A DNA stretch of 64,000 nt from a virus, in IMG/VR virus record IMGVR_UViG_3300042375_000420, positions 1 to 64,000 of that record; one strand, given 5' to 3'. Numbering within the stretch: position 1 is the first letter of the stretch; the number at the start of each line of letters is the position of its first letter. This document shows positions 7,506-15,655 of this stretch, in pieces. The notes under the pieces are model-generated. The model did not search any database, was not told the origin of the DNA, and was given only the letters and a program-made list of their open reading frames with translations. Position numbers and translations under genes: made by a program.

Positions 7506-8577
7506 ACTAATCTCTAAAGTAGAGTGGTCAGGAGCTCTATTTTATACTACTGAAGGTAGTATTGAAAAACCTGAAACATTCAAAATTACTTTGAAAACAA
7601 TCCTTCCATTAGATATGGGTTCTCAAGCTTATACTGAGTATAATCTTGATGAAAGATTTATGGATTTTGTTGAAGAAGACTTTGAAGAAAGATGTGCTTG
7701 GAAGTTAGGTCACATTCATAGTCATAATAGTATGGCAGTGTTCTTTTCAGGTACAGATATGGCTGAGCTTAATGATAATGCTCCAGCACATAATTTCTAC
7801 TTATCCTTAATTGTAAACAATGCTATGGATTTTCTAGCTAAAGTTGCTTTTATTGGAGAAGCTAAGAAAGATATTAAACAGGTTCCTTATACAGCTAAAA
7901 ATGTACAAGGCCATGATTACATCATTGAGAAACAAGACTTTGAAGTTAACACTCAAAAGTTATTTATCTTTGATTGTGATATTTATAGTGACTTACAAGA
8001 ACTTTCAGTTACTGAACAGTTTATAAATCAAGTTGCTAAAATCATGGAGCCTAAACCTGTGAAGACTTTTCCCAGACAAGTTACTACTAACCAAACTAAA
8101 GGTTGGAGCAGACAAGATCAAAGAGAAATTGATGCTTGGAATGAAGGGTTTAAGAAAACTCCAACTCTTTTTGATGATTGGGGTCTTCCAACTGATAAAG
8201 AGATTGAAGACTTAGCAGAATACGACTTAAAGGCACAATCTATTTACAACTTTGCAAAAGCTTTGTTTAGTTATACTACTTCTCCTTTAGATGAAGAAGA
8301 AACTGTTGAAGATGTTCTTGAAGACTTAGCAGAATATGACTTAACACCCCAAGAAGTAGCAAAGTCAGTAATCAATGATTATGCTAAGACTTTTGCTCAA
8401 CATTTTCCAAAGGCTTCTGCTGCTGATTTTGTACAATACACTCATGAAACTGTGGACTTACTAGAGGACATAAGTATGTTGTATCCTGAAATCAAACTGA
8501 CTATTAGAACTATTACATCAATGATTGATAAATTTATTTCACATGAGACAAGCAAGGGACACAAGTCAGCAAAGTAG
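7384..8577 (+). CDS. JAB/MPN (JAMM) zinc metallopeptidase
   Basis: 397 residues from ATG 7384; ATG 7414 is also possible and still keeps the first strand (IPVVMPIEVL). JAMM motif is complete: E47 in VEWSGALF, then H112-S-H114, seven residues, S122-x2-D125. This is the isopeptidase fold of proteasomal Rpn11, PRTRC-A and prokaryotic Ubl systems; it cleaves after C-terminal Gly of Ubl precursors or conjugates. The remainder (residues ~240-397) is helical and acidic, with a short duplicated segment EDLAEYDL (8208-8231 and 8321-8342). The start lies inside the upstream gene and the end overlaps the E1-like gene by 35 nt, so the three are translated as a coupled set. Confidence 0.85.
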   Translation: MSLENLSQESMRKQLSRVQLKSTIPVVMPIEVLHQIQYLCKLISKVEWSGALFYTTEGSIEKPETFKITLKTILPLDMGSQAYTEYNLDERFMDFVEEDFEERCAWKLGHIHSHNSMAVFFSGTDMAELNDNAPAHNFYLSLIVNNAMDFLAKVAFIGEAKKDIKQVPYTAKNVQGHDYIIEKQDFEVNTQKLFIFDCDIYSDLQELSVTEQFINQVAKIMEPKPVKTFPRQVTTNQTKGWSRQDQREIDAWNEGFKKTPTLFDDWGLPTDKEIEDLAEYDLKAQSIYNFAKALFSYTTSPLDEEETVEDVLEDLAEYDLTPQEVAKSVINDYAKTFAQHFPKASAADFVQYTHETVDLLEDISMLYPEIKLTIRTITSMIDKFISHETSKGHKSAK

Positions 8578-9244
8578 GTTTAAAGATGCACCATGGTTTC
8601 CTAAGAACAATGAAATTTGTTTAGTAGGTGGAGCTGGTGGTATAGGCTCTTGGTTATGTTTTTTCTTAACTAAGATAGGTTTTAAAGTCAATATCTATGA
8701 TTTTGACACTGTTGAAGACCACAATTTAGGTGGTCAATTATTTCAACAAGCTGATATTGGTAGTGCTAAAGTAGTGGCAATTCAAAGAATAGTACAGAAT
8801 TTCTGTGGGAACAGACTTTCTACTTTCAATGAAAGGATTACTAGTACTACTCCTCATCATTACTATAGTTTTTCTGCTTTTGACAATATGGAAGCTAGAA
8901 GAACTTTGTTTATGAATTGGAAACAATCTTGGGGAAGTTGCCCTGATGGAGTTACAGCCATATTCATAGATGGTAGATTAGAGATTGAGCAATTACAGAT
9001 ATTCTGTGTTACTCCTGAGAATGCTGATAGATATGAAAGAGAACACCTTTTCCATGACAGTGCTGTAGAAGAAGCTCCATGTACAATGAAGCAAACTTCT
9101 CATACTGCTGCTATGATAGGTTCTCTTATGTCAGCTTTCTTTACCAATCATATTACCAATGTTTATTTGGGTGAGACTCTCAGAGAAGTCCCATTCTATT
9201 ATGAGTTTGTAGTTCCTATGAACTTCACACAATCAGAGTTATGA
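8543..9244 (+). CDS. ThiF/MoeB/E1-like Ubl-activating enzyme
   Basis: 233 residues from ATG 8543; a TTG at 8525 would extend it but is less likely. Adenylates the C-terminus of ubiquitin-like proteins. The Rossmann motif LVGGAGGIGSW is at ~28-37; YDFDTVEDHNLGGQLF (52-67) matches 'DxDxVexsNLxRQ', with Gly in place of the Arg finger; FDNMEARR (113-120) matches 'DNxxtR'. Candidate catalytic Cys is C180 in EAPCTMKQTSH. There are no CxxC zinc ligands. The protein is short, so it is a minimal E1 of the PRTRC/phage type. Overlaps JAB upstream (35 nt) and the next gene downstream (ATGA). Confidence 0.85.
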   Translation: MRQARDTSQQSRFKDAPWFPKNNEICLVGGAGGIGSWLCFFLTKIGFKVNIYDFDTVEDHNLGGQLFQQADIGSAKVVAIQRIVQNFCGNRLSTFNERITSTTPHHYYSFSAFDNMEARRTLFMNWKQSWGSCPDGVTAIFIDGRLEIEQLQIFCVTPENADRYEREHLFHDSAVEEAPCTMKQTSHTAAMIGSLMSAFFTNHITNVYLGETLREVPFYYEFVVPMNFTQSEL

Positions 9245-10446
9245 AAATACATTTCTCAAGTTTAGGGAATTTTATTCCTGCTGACTTTAATATGACTTCT
9301 GAACATGCCAATGAATTTATTCCTTTAGTCTGTGGACAAAATATGTCAGTTAAAGATGGAATTCAATATTATTCTAAACCTTCTTTTGAAAAGCACCTTA
9401 GAAAACCAAACACTCTTAAGAATATTAAAGATGGTTTTGAGTTAGGTGGGACTACAAGAAGGATTGAAATCAATGGCAGAGTGTTCTTTATAGCAAAAGG
9501 AGTTTTCTTTTCAGAAGCAGGTGTACCTTTAATGGTATGTGCTATGAAAAAGGAAGCTTTCTTAGACCCTTTAGTCTCTAAGTTCTCTGACTTTAGAGCT
9601 GAAAATTTCTCCTACAATAATTACGTTTTATTTTATTCCACTTCTTTTTTCACTGATCCTGGTCTAACTCCTTTAAATAGGAGGCTTCAAAAAGAAATAT
9701 TACAAACTTGCTATGAAAAAGGTATAGAGGTAAGAATGATTACCTCCCTAGAAATAGAGAAGAATACCTTTGCAAGATTATTTGAAGTCAAAAAGACAAA
9801 GTCTTTGACACAATTAGAAGCCTATATGAATCAAGTATTGCCAAATTTTTTGCACACTCAAGGGGAGGACACCTTTGTAGAGCAAGAATTTGAGCCAGTA
9901 GTGATTCATAGAGAAGAACTTTCCGTAGAAGATGAAGCTCTTTTATTTGACAATGACTCAACCCCTGTTGCAGAACCTGTAGTACAAGCACCTGTTATAC
10001 CTAACAGACAACTTACTTTAGAAGAAGTGATAGAAATGGCTGAGTTAGAAGCTGAAGCTGCCCAATTTGATTCTGATTTAGAATCTTCTGATGATGAAGA
10101 TTATACTGAAGACTACAATGAAGATTGGGAGAATGATGAGCAAGATGAAGATGAAGAAGAGATACAAAGACATGAGGAAGCTGCCCATACAGGTTCTGAA
10201 AGAAATGTAACTATGTATATGAGTCAAGAAGCAGTAGGAGTATTTCAAGAAGCTCTTAGAGCTGAAGCTAATTCTCAATTATCAATGCCTCATCCTGCAG
10301 ACTCTTTAGTAGAAAGAATGAGACCTTTGCAAGATGCTTATAATGTGCAAATGTTACAAGCACAACAAAGAGGTCAATTACAAGCTGAAAGAGAAGCAGT
10401 TAGGTCATGGCAATCAGTTATAGAGTTAGTTGATGATACGGAATAG
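9241..10446 (+). CDS. Acidic protein at the end of the Ubl cassette, function unknown
   Basis: 401 residues, coupled to the E1-like gene by an ATGA overlap. Residues ~1-215 are a globular alpha/beta domain (strands such as RRIEINGRVFFIAKGVFF and LMVCAM) with no motif I know. Residues ~275-315 are an intensely acidic Asp/Glu stretch (for example DDEDYTEDYNEDWEND), then a helical, Gln-rich tail. The operon structure makes it a probable partner, substrate or effector of the Ubl enzymes. The acidic stretch could mimic DNA or mediate charge-based binding; this is speculative. Confidence 0.6.
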   Translation: MKIHFSSLGNFIPADFNMTSEHANEFIPLVCGQNMSVKDGIQYYSKPSFEKHLRKPNTLKNIKDGFELGGTTRRIEINGRVFFIAKGVFFSEAGVPLMVCAMKKEAFLDPLVSKFSDFRAENFSYNNYVLFYSTSFFTDPGLTPLNRRLQKEILQTCYEKGIEVRMITSLEIEKNTFARLFEVKKTKSLTQLEAYMNQVLPNFLHTQGEDTFVEQEFEPVVIHREELSVEDEALLFDNDSTPVAEPVVQAPVIPNRQLTLEEVIEMAELEAEAAQFDSDLESSDDEDYTEDYNEDWENDEQDEDEEEIQRHEEAAHTGSERNVTMYMSQEAVGVFQEALRAEANSQLSMPHPADSLVERMRPLQDAYNVQMLQAQQRGQLQAEREAVRSWQSVIELVDDTE

Positions 10447-10493
10447 TTCCAAAGGTATTTAAGTTTTTTATTATTAATCCTTAAAAATCTTAT

Positions 10494-11006
10494 ATGGGAA
10501 TTGGAGCAACAAACAAAAGAAAGGGGAGTACAGCAGAGAGATTTTATGCCAAGTTCTTTAGAGAATTAGGATTTACTTTCTGTGAGACCTCTAGATTTGT
10601 AAGCAAAAAGCATGACAATGCTAAGATAGACTTAATGTACATTCCTTTTAATCTACAAATTAAGGCAGGTATCCAAAAGAACATGAATCCTGGGAAGGAA
10701 TTATTTATGATGGCTACCTCTATTGCAAGCATGTTTCCCCTTGAAGATGATGTTCATAATAAACCTTGTTTGCTAATTCATTACAAGCAAGGTAAGCCTG
10801 GAGCCAGAAGGACTCCAGATATGGAAATGGTGTATATGTCTATGATACAATTTGATTTATTTAGATCTAAAAGTCCTCAACTAGAATATTCTATGTTGAA
10901 AGATTTTAAATTTGACTTAAACTCAGAATTTAAAAGTATTGTAGGTATGACACTTGACCATTTTAAAAGTGAAGTAATCTTAAAACAATATGTAACATGT
11001 CCGTAA
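10494..11006 (+). CDS. Holliday-junction-resolvase-like PD-(D/E)XK nuclease
   Basis: 170 residues. N-terminal KGSTAERFYAKFFRELGF resembles the 'Gs.aEr....L...GF' helix of Hjc-type nucleases, with E15 metal-binding. D46 in AKIDLMYI and Q55-x-K57 in NLQIKAG form a (D)-(Q/E)xK site. Length fits single-domain resolvases. Likely resolves branched recombination or replication intermediates before packaging. The next gene (RecE-like) starts 10 nt before its end. Confidence 0.75.
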   Translation: MGIGATNKRKGSTAERFYAKFFRELGFTFCETSRFVSKKHDNAKIDLMYIPFNLQIKAGIQKNMNPGKELFMMATSIASMFPLEDDVHNKPCLLIHYKQGKPGARRTPDMEMVYMSMIQFDLFRSKSPQLEYSMLKDFKFDLNSEFKSIVGMTLDHFKSEVILKQYVTCP

Positions 11007-12163
11007 TTGTAGCCACAAAGGAAGAAGTACAAGAGTACTATGGGTCTGATGCCTTAGGTCAGTCCAAATTAAAATTATTATTAGGGGACTTAGGTTCCTT
11101 TCACAAAGAGTTTGACTCTTCAGCAGAACATTTTATGATAGGTTCTGCAGTAGATTGTATCTTAACTAACTCACTAGAAGCCTTTAATGAGGAATATTAC
11201 ATTTCAGAAGTAGATAAACTACCTTCTGAAGCTGTGATAGAAATTCTAAAGTTAGTTTATGAAGATGTACTGCAGGACTATGCTGAGCATTTAGAAGTAA
11301 TTACAGGTCAGGACAATCCTTTACCTGTTACCTCATTCCATGAGTTTGTAGGAGAACTTGGAAATTGGGGAGCTTATATTCTAGATGCTTGTGAAAAAAC
11401 AGGATGGCAGCCAAGATGGGGTGCTGATGCTAAACTTAAGAATATTGTAGAACCTAGTTCTGCTTATTTCTTGGATTTATGCTTAGGTTTTGGTAAGACT
11501 GTAATAAGTCAAACTCAAAACAACACTATCAAAAGCATAGTACATTCTTTACAATCTAATCCAAGAACAGCTAGTTTCTTTGACAGAGATTTCTATGAAG
11601 ATATGCCAGACCTTACAGTGTATTATCAGTTTCCTATTTACTTTGAGTATAGAGGAGTAAACTGTAAAGCACTATTAGATATGGTCTTTGTTTATAGAAC
11701 TGAAGAGGGAAAGATTACAGTTGTTGTAGGGGTAGATTTAAAAACTATGAATGGAAATACTTTTTATTTTCCTAGTAGTGTAAGAGCAAGAAGATATGAT
11801 ATCCAAGCTGCTTGGTATACTTTAGCTCTTCACAAACATTTTGCAGTTCCTGATGGTTCTGATGTGATTAAACCTTTCCAATTTGTAGTAGAATCTACTT
11901 CATATCAAGGAAAACCTTTGAATTTTATTGTTGATTCTTCTCTTTTAAACATGGGAAGATTTGGTAAAAAAGCTCTTACTCTTGTAGATACTAATCTATT
12001 TACAGAGGGTGCTCAAAATGCCACATTACAACAAAGTGTCTTAGGATTTGAAGATTTGTTAGACCTTTATATTTATCATTCTGAGAATGGTTTTAGTGAA
12101 GAAAGACAAATCCAAGAAGCAGGTTTGAAACCATTGGTAATCAACTGGGATGGTGTTATCTAA
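10997..12163 (+). CDS. RecE/exonuclease VIII-like PD-(D/E)XK exonuclease
   Basis: 388 residues. The C-terminal half carries the YqaJ/RecE-type nuclease core: YRGVNCKALLDMVFVY (D228), VGVDLKT (D247-x-K249), then RRYDIQAAWYTLAL (Q270-x3-Y274), the classical QxxxY motif. GSAVD near residue 50 matches the 'GsavH' region with Asp in place of His. Such enzymes make 3' overhangs for annealing-type recombination and would fit with the Sak4-like ATPase. Overlaps both neighbours by about 10-14 nt. Confidence 0.8.
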   Translation: MSVIVATKEEVQEYYGSDALGQSKLKLLLGDLGSFHKEFDSSAEHFMIGSAVDCILTNSLEAFNEEYYISEVDKLPSEAVIEILKLVYEDVLQDYAEHLEVITGQDNPLPVTSFHEFVGELGNWGAYILDACEKTGWQPRWGADAKLKNIVEPSSAYFLDLCLGFGKTVISQTQNNTIKSIVHSLQSNPRTASFFDRDFYEDMPDLTVYYQFPIYFEYRGVNCKALLDMVFVYRTEEGKITVVVGVDLKTMNGNTFYFPSSVRARRYDIQAAWYTLALHKHFAVPDGSDVIKPFQFVVESTSYQGKPLNFIVDSSLLNMGRFGKKALTLVDTNLFTEGAQNATLQQSVLGFEDLLDLYIYHSENGFSEERQIQEAGLKPLVINWDGVI

Positions 12164-12785
12164 GATAGTAAACACAGAAATGGATATCATTGTTGGGAGA
12201 CTATACATTAACAGAACTGTTAAGTATTTGGTTCCTGGTCTTGGTTTCTATGGGCCTACTTTGAAGACTAAGTTAAATCTAGTCTTCAAATTGGCTTTTG
12301 GCATACATGATACTTTGCTAACAGGTTCTCATTTAGAAGGTCAGAAGAATATTTACATTCTTATTGACAAGCTTGTGAGACCTGATTTATTCCAAAACTT
12401 TATGGATTGGGTAAAACATCAAGAGTATTTTGTTACTGACTATGTTTATGATTCAATATTAGAAGCTCATAGTAGAAAGCACATGATTGTGCTAGCTTAT
12501 CCTCCTTCAATGGGGGATGCCTATGATAAGTTTCTATTAGGTAAGTATAGCAAGATGTACACTAAACAAGAGATTACAAGTTATTTTGCTGAAGAAGCTA
12601 AAGTTGAAACAAGGCAAGTACTAGTTAAAACAGTACATGCTAAGCATAGATTTATTTCTTTAATTAAGGCAACTTTTAACACTCAGTTAGAAGAACAAGA
12701 CTTCTTAATAGGCTCTTGGGAGTTTGATCTCCCACCTAATGAAGAAGAAGAGTATTTTAATACTTGGAAACCTATGGGGAGCTAG
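12150..12785 (+). CDS. Conserved hypothetical protein
   Basis: 211 residues, start overlapping the exonuclease gene by 14 nt. Alpha/beta, soluble, with strands YIINRTVKYLVPG-like at the N-terminus and KNIYILIDKL, IVLAYP in the middle. No catalytic motif recognised. A hairpin sits over its stop codon. Confidence 0.7.
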   Translation: MVLSKIVNTEMDIIVGRLYINRTVKYLVPGLGFYGPTLKTKLNLVFKLAFGIHDTLLTGSHLEGQKNIYILIDKLVRPDLFQNFMDWVKHQEYFVTDYVYDSILEAHSRKHMIVLAYPPSMGDAYDKFLLGKYSKMYTKQEITSYFAEEAKVETRQVLVKTVHAKHRFISLIKATFNTQLEEQDFLIGSWEFDLPPNEEEEYFNTWKPMGS

Positions 12786-12792
12786 TCTCCCC
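12776..12792 (+). terminator. GC-rich hairpin over the stop codon, possible terminator
   Basis: GGGGAG (12776-12781) / CTCCCC (12787-12792) with loop CTAGT, followed by TTAAGTTTTC. The stem is strong for this A+T-rich genome, but the T-run is broken, so it may act as a weak terminator or as mRNA end protection. Confidence 0.5.
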
Positions 12793-12817
12793 TTAAGTTT
12801 TCTACAAATTATAAACT

Positions 12818-13126
12818 ATGTGGAATTTTAGAAAAAAGGAACAATTTCCTGAACAAAAAGACTTTGTAATCTATAGAGATTACAAACCTGCTAGAATACT
12901 TGCTATGGAAAAAAGAGGAAGAAAGTACTTCCTACTTATTGGTTGGAACCATTTAACTCATAATGGAAAAATTTATGAGAAATGGGTAAGAGCTGACCAA
13001 TGTAAAGCTTATATTCCACCAGGTAAGAAGACTTTATCTGAGCAAATCTATGGGGTTATGAAACTAACTTGGTTACAAAAATTAATTGTCAAACTTAAAA
13101 ATTGGTATTATGGAAGGAAAGACTAA
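12818..13126 (+). CDS. Small basic hypothetical protein
   Basis: 102 residues, rich in Lys/Arg/Trp/Tyr. Residues ~15-70 look like a small beta-barrel (YKPARILAMEKRGRKYFLLIGW), perhaps SH3- or KOW-like. C-terminal amphipathic helix. No family recognised. Confidence 0.6.
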   Translation: MWNFRKKEQFPEQKDFVIYRDYKPARILAMEKRGRKYFLLIGWNHLTHNGKIYEKWVRADQCKAYIPPGKKTLSEQIYGVMKLTWLQKLIVKLKNWYYGRKD

Positions 13127-13457
13127 ATCTTTCATGAGTGCACAAGAATTTGATATTCTTGTACAACAACGTGTACAAAAAGTACAACAGACATTAGTTG
13201 TCAAAGGTAAAGAGTATAGAAGAAACAATGACCCTCTACATAATTTTAGAGTAGGTGCAAGAGTTTCTAATAGTACTGAAGAAAAAGTACTTTGGGGATT
13301 TGCTTTAAAACATTATATATCTTTCTTAGATATTCTTAATGATATGGAAGCAGGTAATTTACCTAAAGAAGAAGTTGTAGATGAAAAGATAGGAGATTTA
13401 ATCAATTATCTAATCTTATGTGAAGCAAGTATCAAAGAAAAGATCAATAATCAGTAA
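13110..13457 (+). CDS. Nucleotide-modification-associated / MazG-like small protein
   Basis: 115 residues from ATG 13110 (17-nt overlap upstream); ATG 13134 is an alternative. KGKEYRRNNDPLHNFR, then LWGFALKHYISFLDIL and DEKIGDLINYLILCE follow the plan of the DUF1599/Nmad1-type all-alpha family ('K..dYg..d...nf... l..K..r..d....es..D...Yail'), which is related to MazG and dUTPase folds and often found in phages. Probable nucleotide-pool function. Confidence 0.6.
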   Translation: MEGKTKSFMSAQEFDILVQQRVQKVQQTLVVKGKEYRRNNDPLHNFRVGARVSNSTEEKVLWGFALKHYISFLDILNDMEAGNLPKEEVVDEKIGDLINYLILCEASIKEKINNQ

Positions 13458-13630
13458 TGGCAAATGATACCATTAAAACAACTTTTGATAAAACTAAATA
13501 TCAAGAGTTACAACATGCTTATGACTCAGCTGTGAAAGATAAAAAAGAACAATTCAATTTTTATGGAGAGGTTCTATTAGTGTCCTATGCAAAATATTTA
13601 TTAGAATACCTAAAACCTTTAGTATCATGA
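13457..13630 (+). CDS. 57-residue hypothetical protein
   Basis: Starts with an ATG overlapping the previous stop (TAATG) and ends with a TGA overlapping the next ATG (ATGA), fitting exactly into the space between two genes. Helical, charged, ending in LKPLVS. The exact interlocking with both neighbours is the reason for calling it real. Function unknown. Confidence 0.65.
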   Translation: MANDTIKTTFDKTKYQELQHAYDSAVKDKKEQFNFYGEVLLVSYAKYLLEYLKPLVS

Positions 13631-13869
13631 ATCAAAAAATTAAAATTGGAAGCCTTACTGTTGATGTTTTTTTCAATGAGTATGACAAGAATCTAAAGAC
13701 TAGAAAGCAAATTCCTGGTCATGAATTAACTAGACAAGATAGAGTTGCTATCAACAATGGTTTAGATGATACTGACTTTGGAGAGTTCTATAGATTTGAA
13801 GATAAGGACAAGGAAATCACTGGCATGTTCAATGTTGTAATGTCTGAAGAAGATAATGACGACTATTAA
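13627..13869 (+). CDS. Small acidic hypothetical protein
   Basis: 80 residues with a charged, Asp/Glu-rich C-terminus (EEDNDDY). Coupled upstream by ATGA and overlapped downstream by 14 nt. No family recognised. Confidence 0.6.
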   Translation: MNQKIKIGSLTVDVFFNEYDKNLKTRKQIPGHELTRQDRVAINNGLDDTDFGEFYRFEDKDKEITGMFNVVMSEEDNDDY

Positions 13870-14041
13870 TGATTTAGTAGAGTGGGCAAAGGGAATTAAA
13901 CAAAGATTCCCTAAGCACAGAGAAGAAATCTGGGACCTTATCTCTCTTTGTATAGATGAGGTTCAAGATGCTGGTTCTGAACCTCATGAAGTACAACTAT
14001 GTTATAATGACATTTGTGATTTAGTTGGAATAGATGAGTGA
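13856..14041 (+). CDS. Small acidic helical hypothetical protein
   Basis: 61 residues, predicted all-helical (DLVEWAKGIKQRFPKHREEI and a second helix). Overlaps both neighbours (14 and 8 nt). Part of a string of five tiny interlocked genes. Function unknown. Confidence 0.6.
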   Translation: MTTINDLVEWAKGIKQRFPKHREEIWDLISLCIDEVQDAGSEPHEVQLCYNDICDLVGIDE

Positions 14042-14237
14042 GTTAGCTAGATTAGCCAAGAAAAGAAATTGGTCTAAGTATAGACTAATGGGATGTAACT
14101 TTCCTAGAGAAGGGTTAACCTTAGATGAGGAAGATGAAATTGCTTTTATCCGACATAAAATACAAGAAATCTTGTCTAAGTGGGATGAAAGAAGTAGAGA
14201 ATTAAATTTAGTACCTAAACAAAAAAAATTATTATGA
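14034..14237 (+). CDS. Small basic helical hypothetical protein
   Basis: 67 residues, Lys/Arg-rich, ending in KQKKLL; a helical segment RHKIQEILSKWDERSREL. Coupled to the next gene by ATGA. Function unknown. Confidence 0.6.
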   Translation: MSELARLAKKRNWSKYRLMGCNFPREGLTLDEEDEIAFIRHKIQEILSKWDERSRELNLVPKQKKLL

Positions 14238-14479
14238 CACAAGTACAATTAAATAGACATGCTTTTGCAAAACACATTTTTTACAAAGGGATTTATAGAC
14301 ACAATAGTATAGGTTATACTTTTAACTTAACTGTAGAAGAATCTGAAAATAGTGTTCAACCTACTATCATAGTGGAATTTGACATAGAATCTAGTCTTTT
14401 ACCTTTTGATTATGGTAAAGCTTTAAAAGAAATTTTAGCAATTTATTTACCTGATGGAAATCAAGAAGCAAAAGACTAA
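14234..14479 (+). CDS. Small hypothetical protein
   Basis: 81 residues, predicted beta-rich first half and one C-terminal helix (GKALKEILAIYL). The radical-SAM gene begins inside its 3' end (26-nt overlap). Function unknown. Confidence 0.6.
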   Translation: MTQVQLNRHAFAKHIFYKGIYRHNSIGYTFNLTVEESENSVQPTIIVEFDIESSLLPFDYGKALKEILAIYLPDGNQEAKD

Positions 14480-15299
14480 AACTTTAGTTACCAGAGATAA
14501 TAGTAGGAGCAGTGATGCCATTGCTCCTAACTTTATCTATGGTTGTCTTGGAGGGTGTATGAAGTCCTATTGTTATGTAGGTAGGTATAATCATGATAAA
14601 GTTTATATCAATGAAAATACAGAGCAAATTTTAGCATCTATTTATGCTTGGGTAGATACTAAGCCTTGGCCTAAAGAACCTAATCAAGTAGATGATACTT
14701 ATTATTGTGTTGATATAGGATGTAGTACTGATGTAGCTTTACACAGTAAACACTACAATTGGCAACAGGTATTTGATTTTTTCAACAATCAATACAAAGT
14801 AAAATCAACTTTTGCTACCAAGTATCCTACTAAGTTTAAGTTAGAGGAGTACAATTTGACTCCAGGTAAACACAGGATAAGGGTAAGCCTTATGCCTCAA
14901 ATGATCTCAAGTATCTTAGAACCCAATACTGACAGCATAGCTGATAGAATTGCTATGATACCTATACTCCAAACAAAAATGGAGGTGCACATAAATTTCA
15001 GTCCTATAGTTTACTACCCTACTTGGTTAGAAGACTATGAAGAGTTATTTAAACAGCTTCAAGGTATTGATTTTAAATCAGAATGTATTTTTATGACCTA
15101 TAATGTAAATCAGTTTTCTAGAAATAGTGGTGCTGTTAATTATTATTTGTGGCAACCTAGTATTCAAGAGTCTAAAAACTCTGAGTATGCTGCTGACAAT
15201 ATTAGGTATGAAAGACATTTTAAACAAGAAAGAATAACTGAATTTGTAGCTTTATATGTAAAATATTTTCCAATTGAAAGTATTAGATACATTTTTTAG
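14454..15299 (+). CDS. Radical-SAM protein of spore-photoproduct-lyase (SPL) type
   Basis: 281 residues. SPL enzymes use a 4Fe-4S cluster and S-adenosylmethionine to reverse thymine photoproducts. Cluster Cys are C31, C35 and C40 in YGCLGGCMKSYCYVGR. SPL-like blocks follow: the strand STFATKYPTKF (compare 'eFlTKs'), HRIRVSLMPQ, EPNTDSIADRIAMI (compare 'E.gt.s...Ri') and VHINFSPIVYYPTW (compare 'l.FdPIi....w'). The Cys spacing is CX3CX4C instead of CX3CX2C. It may repair DNA or act on another substrate; phage SPL-like proteins are not biochemically defined as far as I know. Confidence 0.75.
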   Translation: MEIKKQKTKTLVTRDNSRSSDAIAPNFIYGCLGGCMKSYCYVGRYNHDKVYINENTEQILASIYAWVDTKPWPKEPNQVDDTYYCVDIGCSTDVALHSKHYNWQQVFDFFNNQYKVKSTFATKYPTKFKLEEYNLTPGKHRIRVSLMPQMISSILEPNTDSIADRIAMIPILQTKMEVHINFSPIVYYPTWLEDYEELFKQLQGIDFKSECIFMTYNVNQFSRNSGAVNYYLWQPSIQESKNSEYAADNIRYERHFKQERITEFVALYVKYFPIESIRYIF

Positions 15300-15315
15300 T
15301 TTAAAGAATTTTATT

Positions 15316-15323
15316 TATATTTG
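15316..15323 (+). promoter_or_regulatory. Possible Bacteroidetes-type -7 promoter element (TATATTTG)
   Basis: TATATTTG fits TAnnTTTG, the -7 consensus of the Bacteroidetes primary sigma factor, and lies in one of the few intergenic gaps of this block, 21 nt before the GroES-like start. The upstream -33 TTTG is not clear. In DNA this A+T-rich the motif occurs by chance, so this is weak. Confidence 0.3.
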
Positions 15324-15344
15324 TAAACAATTAAATTTAAAAAG

Positions 15345-15653
15345 ATGAAAATCATAGGAAACAGAGTACTTGTTGAACAAACAAGTGTCAAAAATGAGTC
15401 ATTAATTATTATGACTGAGAAGAATAAAGGTTCTGATTTAATAATCACCTTTAAAGTTCTTCAATTAGGAAATGAATGTCCTAAAGGAGATGGATATGTT
15501 AAAGTAGGGGATATTCCTATCTTTAGTGAGCATGTTACTTTTAGTGGTCATAAGACTATTGATGTAACTAAAGCTCCTAATGGAGAAGTTACCAAACTTA
15601 TAGCTCACACTATTGTATTCTATGATGATATCATAGCTACAGAAAATGACTAA
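15345..15653 (+). CDS. GroES-like co-chaperonin
   Basis: 102 residues, the usual co-chaperonin length. IIGNRVLVEQ matches the 'plgdRVlv' first strand; GYVKVGDIPIF matches 'vkvGD.Vlf', and IVFYDDIIA matches 'y.vl.eddilAi'. The mobile-loop region (residues ~15-32) is present and hydrophobic. Phage GroES homologues (T4 gp31 type) redirect host GroEL to fold the capsid protein, the likely role here. Confidence 0.75.
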   Translation: MKIIGNRVLVEQTSVKNESLIIMTEKNKGSDLIITFKVLQLGNECPKGDGYVKVGDIPIFSEHVTFSGHKTIDVTKAPNGEVTKLIAHTIVFYDDIIATEND

Positions 15654-15655
15654 TT

